A stretch of 7,717 nucleotides of DNA from Caldithrix sp. (GTDB taxonomy: Bacteria; Zhuqueibacterota; Zhuqueibacteria; Oceanimicrobiales; Oceanimicrobiaceae): assembly GCA_004357015.1 (NCBI GenBank), contig SMXE01000254.1, forward strand, positions 1 to 7,717, given 5' to 3'. Position numbers and translations under genes: made by a program. Of the stretch, positions 5,735 to 7,717 are shown in pieces. Position 1 is the stretch's first letter, and each line of letters begins with the position of its first letter. The notes beneath the pieces are model-generated. The model was given only the letters and a program-made list of their open reading frames with translations, did no database searches and was not told the origin of the DNA.

Positions 5735-7073
5735 CAAGATTCTCCTTGTCGATGATGACAAAATATTTCGTGCGGTTACCAAGTCCCTACTGGTTGACGC
5801 CCATTTTGAAGTCGATCTTGCAGACTGCGCCGAAGCTGCCGAGAAAAGAATTCAGGAAAAGCGCTACGACCTCATTCTGACCGACCTGAAGATGGGGGGC
5901 AAAGATGGCATCGAGTTGCTCACATTCATCAAGAAGTGGTCGCCGGAAACGCCGGTGGTCATGGTGACGGGATTCGCCAGCGTGGACTCGGCAGTGGCCG
6001 CAATGAAAGCGGGCGCAGAGGACTATCTGACCAAACCGTGCAGCAGTGAAGCCCTTCTCGTCAAAATTCAACGCGCCATCGAAAAATCGCGCACCAGCAA
6101 TGAACTGTCGCGCCTGCGTGAAGAGGTCAGCGAGAGATACACGTTCGAAAACATCATCGGTAAGAGTCCGGCCATGCAATCGGTCTTTCGCCTGATCCGG
6201 CAGGTTGCCGAAACCGATGCCGCGGTGCTCATCGAAGGCGAAACCGGCACGGGCAAAGAACTGGTAGCAAAGGCGATTCACTACAATAGTCTGCGCAAAG
6301 ACAGGCCGTTCATTTCGGTGAATTGCGCCGCGCTGTCAGAGAACCTGCTGGAGAGCGAATTGTTTGGTCATGAGAAGGGCGCGTTTACCGGCGCCATCAA
6401 GCAGAAGCTCGGGCGCTTCGAACTGGCAAATAGCGGCACACTCTTTCTCGATGAGGTCGGAGAAATGCCGCAGACGACTCAGGTCAAGTTGCTGCGGGTG
6501 CTGCAGGAACGAAATTTCGAGCGTGTCGGCGGCACGGAAGTGGTTGAAACCGATATTCGAGTCATCTCTGCTACCAACCGCAATCTCAAGGAAGCCATCA
6601 AGAACGGCGTGTTCCGGGAAGACCTCTACTACCGGCTCAATGTTATGCCCATTTTTCTTACACCGCTTCGTGAACGCAAAGAAGACCTTGCCTTGCTCGC
6701 CACCTCTTTTCTTGAAAAGCATGCCGCCAGGAATGGTAAGGAGATTTCAGATATTTCCGGTTCTGTCATGGAGATGCTGCTAAGATTTTCCTGGCCAGGC
6801 AATGTGCGGGAACTTGAGAACACGATTGAACGCGCGGTCATTCTCTGCAACTCAGACAAAATCCAGGTGAACCATCTTTTGTACCTGAATCAGGAAAAGG
6901 AAACAGAGTTGCTCGGCCGGGCGCTGCAGGAACGCATGACCGAAGCGCAGCTCACCCGGCTTTATGCCCGCATGACCCTCAACGAGCAAGACGGTAACAA
7001 GAAAGAAGCCTGTAAGGTGCTCGGCATCAACTTTCGAACCCTGCAAAGCCGAATCAGCGATCCTGGAAAATAA
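5727..7073 (+). CDS. NtrC-family sigma-54-dependent response regulator
   Basis: The 448-residue protein is an enhancer-binding activator, presumably the partner of the kinase it overlaps by 8 bases. The receiver domain (1-120) has acidic-pocket Asp10 and Asp11, phosphoacceptor Asp53, Thr81 and Lys103. The AAA+ domain (about 140-375) has Walker A GETGTGKE (171-178), the sigma-54 contact loop GAFTGA (218-223), Walker B LFLDEVGE (239-246), arginine fingers in FREDLYYRLNV (Arg297, Arg303) and sensor II WPGNVREL (356-363). A C-terminal Fis-type helix-turn-helix covers about 424-444 (NKKEACKVLGINFRTLQSRI). All parts needed for phosphorylation-controlled activation of sigma-54 RNA polymerase are intact. 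Sigma-54-like elements lie before its own operon and before the next gene, so both are candidate targets. Family and biochemical role are certain; the targets are inferred. Confidence 0.95.
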   Translation: MPDKILLVDDDKIFRAVTKSLLVDAHFEVDLADCAEAAEKRIQEKRYDLILTDLKMGGKDGIELLTFIKKWSPETPVVMVTGFASVDSAVAAMKAGAEDYLTKPCSSEALLVKIQRAIEKSRTSNELSRLREEVSERYTFENIIGKSPAMQSVFRLIRQVAETDAAVLIEGETGTGKELVAKAIHYNSLRKDRPFISVNCAALSENLLESELFGHEKGAFTGAIKQKLGRFELANSGTLFLDEVGEMPQTTQVKLLRVLQERNFERVGGTEVVETDIRVISATNRNLKEAIKNGVFREDLYYRLNVMPIFLTPLRERKEDLALLATSFLEKHAARNGKEISDISGSVMEMLLRFSWPGNVRELENTIERAVILCNSDKIQVNHLLYLNQEKETELLGRALQERMTEAQLTRLYARMTLNEQDGNKKEACKVLGINFRTLQSRISDPGK

Positions 7074-7117
7074 TTCGTATTGCTTCGTGGTTCCGTCTTC
7101 TCGGTTGCAGAAACTAC

Positions 7118-7144
7118 AACTGAAATTGTTACAGAATTGCAGTT
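7118..7144. promoter_or_regulatory. 27-base dyad: candidate activator-binding site or weak terminator stem
   Basis: AACTG (7118-7122) and CAGTT (7140-7144) pair, then after one mismatch AATT (7124-7127) pairs with AATT (7135-7138), around a 7-base loop. That is 9 pairs with perfect positional symmetry. No T-run follows directly, which argues against an intrinsic terminator. Its centre is about 146 bases before the start predicted from the 7251-7266 element, a usual distance for an NtrC-type enhancer site. Confidence 0.35.
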
Positions 7145-7211
7145 AGTATAATCACCGGCCTTTCTCCTTCCGATTCCCCTCATATCATTTTTAGTTTTAA
7201 GTAATTTATTT

Positions 7212-7284
7212 ACAGCATCCTAATCCGTTTCACATTCATTGCCTGTTTTTCGGCACGGATGTTGTGTAAGAAACGGAATGCTGT
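7212..7284. repeat. Long imperfect inverted repeat enclosing a promoter-like element
   Basis: TCCGTTTC (7224-7231) is the exact reverse complement of GAAACGGA (7270-7277). Outside these, ACAGCAT (7212-7218) is the reverse complement of ATGCTGT (7278-7284), with five extra bases (CCTAA) on the left arm only. Inside, ACAT (7232-7235) can pair with ATGT (7259-7262) and TGCC (7240-7243) with GGCA (7252-7255). The nested symmetry suggests a structured transcript, paired protein sites, or a small palindromic repeat element. Confidence 0.7.
7251..7266 (+). promoter_or_regulatory. Sigma-54-like promoter (-24/-12) of the lamin-tail gene
   Basis: CGGCACGGATGTTGTG carries a full GGCACG -24 core and TTGT at -12 with the correct 10-base spacing from GG to GT. 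It deviates from TGGCACGNNNNTTGCW at the first base, in the C of TTGC and at the final W. The predicted start is near 7277, giving a 55-base leader to the ATG at 7332. The same TTGT variant occurs at 1981-1996. It lies inside the inverted repeat 7212-7284, which is an alternative explanation of this DNA. Confidence 0.4.
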
Positions 7285-7320
7285 TCATCAAATAAAATTC
7301 ATATTTGTTCACTACAGGAC

Positions 7321-7326
7321 AGGAGG
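7321..7326 (+). promoter_or_regulatory. Strong Shine-Dalgarno of the lamin-tail gene
   Basis: AGGAGG ends 5 bases before the ATG at 7332. It is the best ribosome-binding site in the window and fixes the start of the partial gene. Confidence 0.85.
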
Positions 7327-7331
7327 TCATT

Positions 7332-7717
7332 ATGAAGTTAATGAGATTGCTCGCGGCGCCATTGCTGCTTATACCAACGTTTCTGCTCGGCCAGGTGAAA
7401 ATAAATGAAGTTATATATAACCCGGCATCAGGAGAAGTTGATCAAATCGAATTAAAAAACTTCGGTAGTTCTTCAGTTGATGTTTCCAGCATGTGGTTTT
7501 GCTCACAATTTACCTATAGCCAGATAAGCACTTTAACAGTTGAAAGCGGGTCTACCACTATTCCTCCCGGAGGATTTTTAGTCCTTAGTGGGAAAACTCT
7601 TCAGAATAGTGCTGATTTAGGGCTTTATAATGATATTAATGGGAATACTGGGAATTTTGGAGTGCAGAGTTTTATGGAGGATTTTGTGCAATGGGGAAGC
7701 GCCGGTAACGGCAGAGA
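7332..7717 (+). CDS. Secreted lamin-tail-domain (LTD) protein, N-terminal part only
   Basis: The first 128 codons of an exported protein are present; the gene continues past the right edge. The signal peptide is MKLMRLLAAPLLLIPTFLLG, followed by QVKINEVIYNP. From there the sequence follows the lamin tail domain pattern: INEVIYNPASGEVDQIELKN (24-43), a hydrophobic VDVSSMWF stretch, IPPGGFLVLSG (77-87), and an SFMEDFVQWGSAGNGR end (113-128). LTD modules occur in bacterial extracellular proteins, often beside adhesion, nuclease or C-terminal sorting domains, which would lie outside the window. Codon choice (many TTA, ATA, TAT and AAT) is visibly more AT-rich than in the preceding genes, which may reflect transfer or a different expression class. 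A sigma-54-like element and a long inverted repeat lie upstream, so regulation by the neighbouring NtrC-type protein is possible. Function of the full protein is unknown. Confidence 0.8.
   Translation, partial: MKLMRLLAAPLLLIPTFLLGQVKINEVIYNPASGEVDQIELKNFGSSSVDVSSMWFCSQFTYSQISTLTVESGSTTIPPGGFLVLSGKTLQNSADLGLYNDINGNTGNFGVQSFMEDFVQWGSAGNGR

Larger units (their letters stand above)
7074..7331. other. Intergenic region between the regulator and the lamin-tail gene
   Basis: These 258 bases hold no gene that I can support on either strand. From left to right they contain a 27-base hairpin or dyad (7118-7144), a pyrimidine-rich stretch ending in TTTTTAGTTTT (about 7159-7198), a long imperfect inverted repeat (7212-7284) enclosing a sigma-54-like element (7251-7266), and a strong ribosome-binding site at the right end. 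No tRNA or textbook terminator was seen, so where the regulator operon ends is unclear. Confidence 0.6.

Noticed and set aside
5787..6281. 164-codon open frame on the minus strand opposite the regulator
   Set aside because: It is a shadow of the receiver and AAA+ coding region; no independent support.
7285..7310. Housekeeping promoter for the lamin-tail gene (TAAAAT at 7293-7298, or a Bacteroidota-type CATATTTG at 7300-7307)
   Set aside because: TAAAAT has no -35 match at 16-18 bases upstream, and the TAnnTTTG-type element has a mismatch in TA and no upstream TTG at proper spacing.
1..7717. CRISPR array, tRNA or rRNA genes, insertion sequences
   Set aside because: No regularly spaced repeats, no cloverleaf with a CCA end, no rRNA-like stretch and no transposase were seen on either strand.

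Overview
The window reads as a bacterial chromosome segment with every recognisable gene on the + strand: smpB, tyrS, then a tightly packed four-gene unit (periplasmic cupredoxin, outer-membrane beta-barrel, membrane sensor histidine kinase, NtrC-type response regulator), and finally the start of a secreted lamin-tail-domain protein that runs off the right edge. The outer-membrane barrel, secreted proteins whose signal peptides end just before Gln (LSGQ, LLGQ), sigma-54 machinery and mid-range GC point to a Gram-negative didermic organism. The style resembles the FCB superphylum (for example Calditrichota, KSB1 or Ignavibacteriota-like lineages), but that placement is an impression, not a demonstration.

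Layout. Positions 1-95 hold a hairpin followed by T-runs and a good sigma-70-type promoter whose predicted start lies at the smpB ATG. smpB (96-554) and tyrS (617-1849) are housekeeping translation genes; tyrS uses a TTG start with a strong Shine-Dalgarno sequence that can be paired into a small hairpin. A 174-base gap (1850-2023) separates them from the four-gene unit and contains a sigma-54-like element. The unit runs 2024-7073 with gaps of 1-2 bases or an 8-base overlap, so it is almost certainly one transcript. A 258-base gap (7074-7331) follows, with two inverted repeats and a second sigma-54-like element, leading to the lamin-tail-domain gene at 7332.

How the genes may work together. 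The cupredoxin keeps a complete His/Cys/His/Met type-1 copper ligand set and is predicted to be exported; the barrel would sit in the outer membrane; the kinase has a large periplasmic sensor region between two membrane helices, HAMP, HisKA and HATPase domains; the regulator has an intact receiver, an AAA+ domain with the GAFTGA loop, and a Fis-type DNA-binding helix-turn-helix. A plausible reading is an envelope redox or metal sensing module that activates sigma-54 transcription. Its likely targets in view are its own operon and the downstream secreted-protein gene, because a sigma-54-like element with the same -12 deviation (TTGT instead of TTGC) precedes each. The ligand, and whether the cupredoxin is a sensor, an electron carrier or a target, cannot be read from the sequence.
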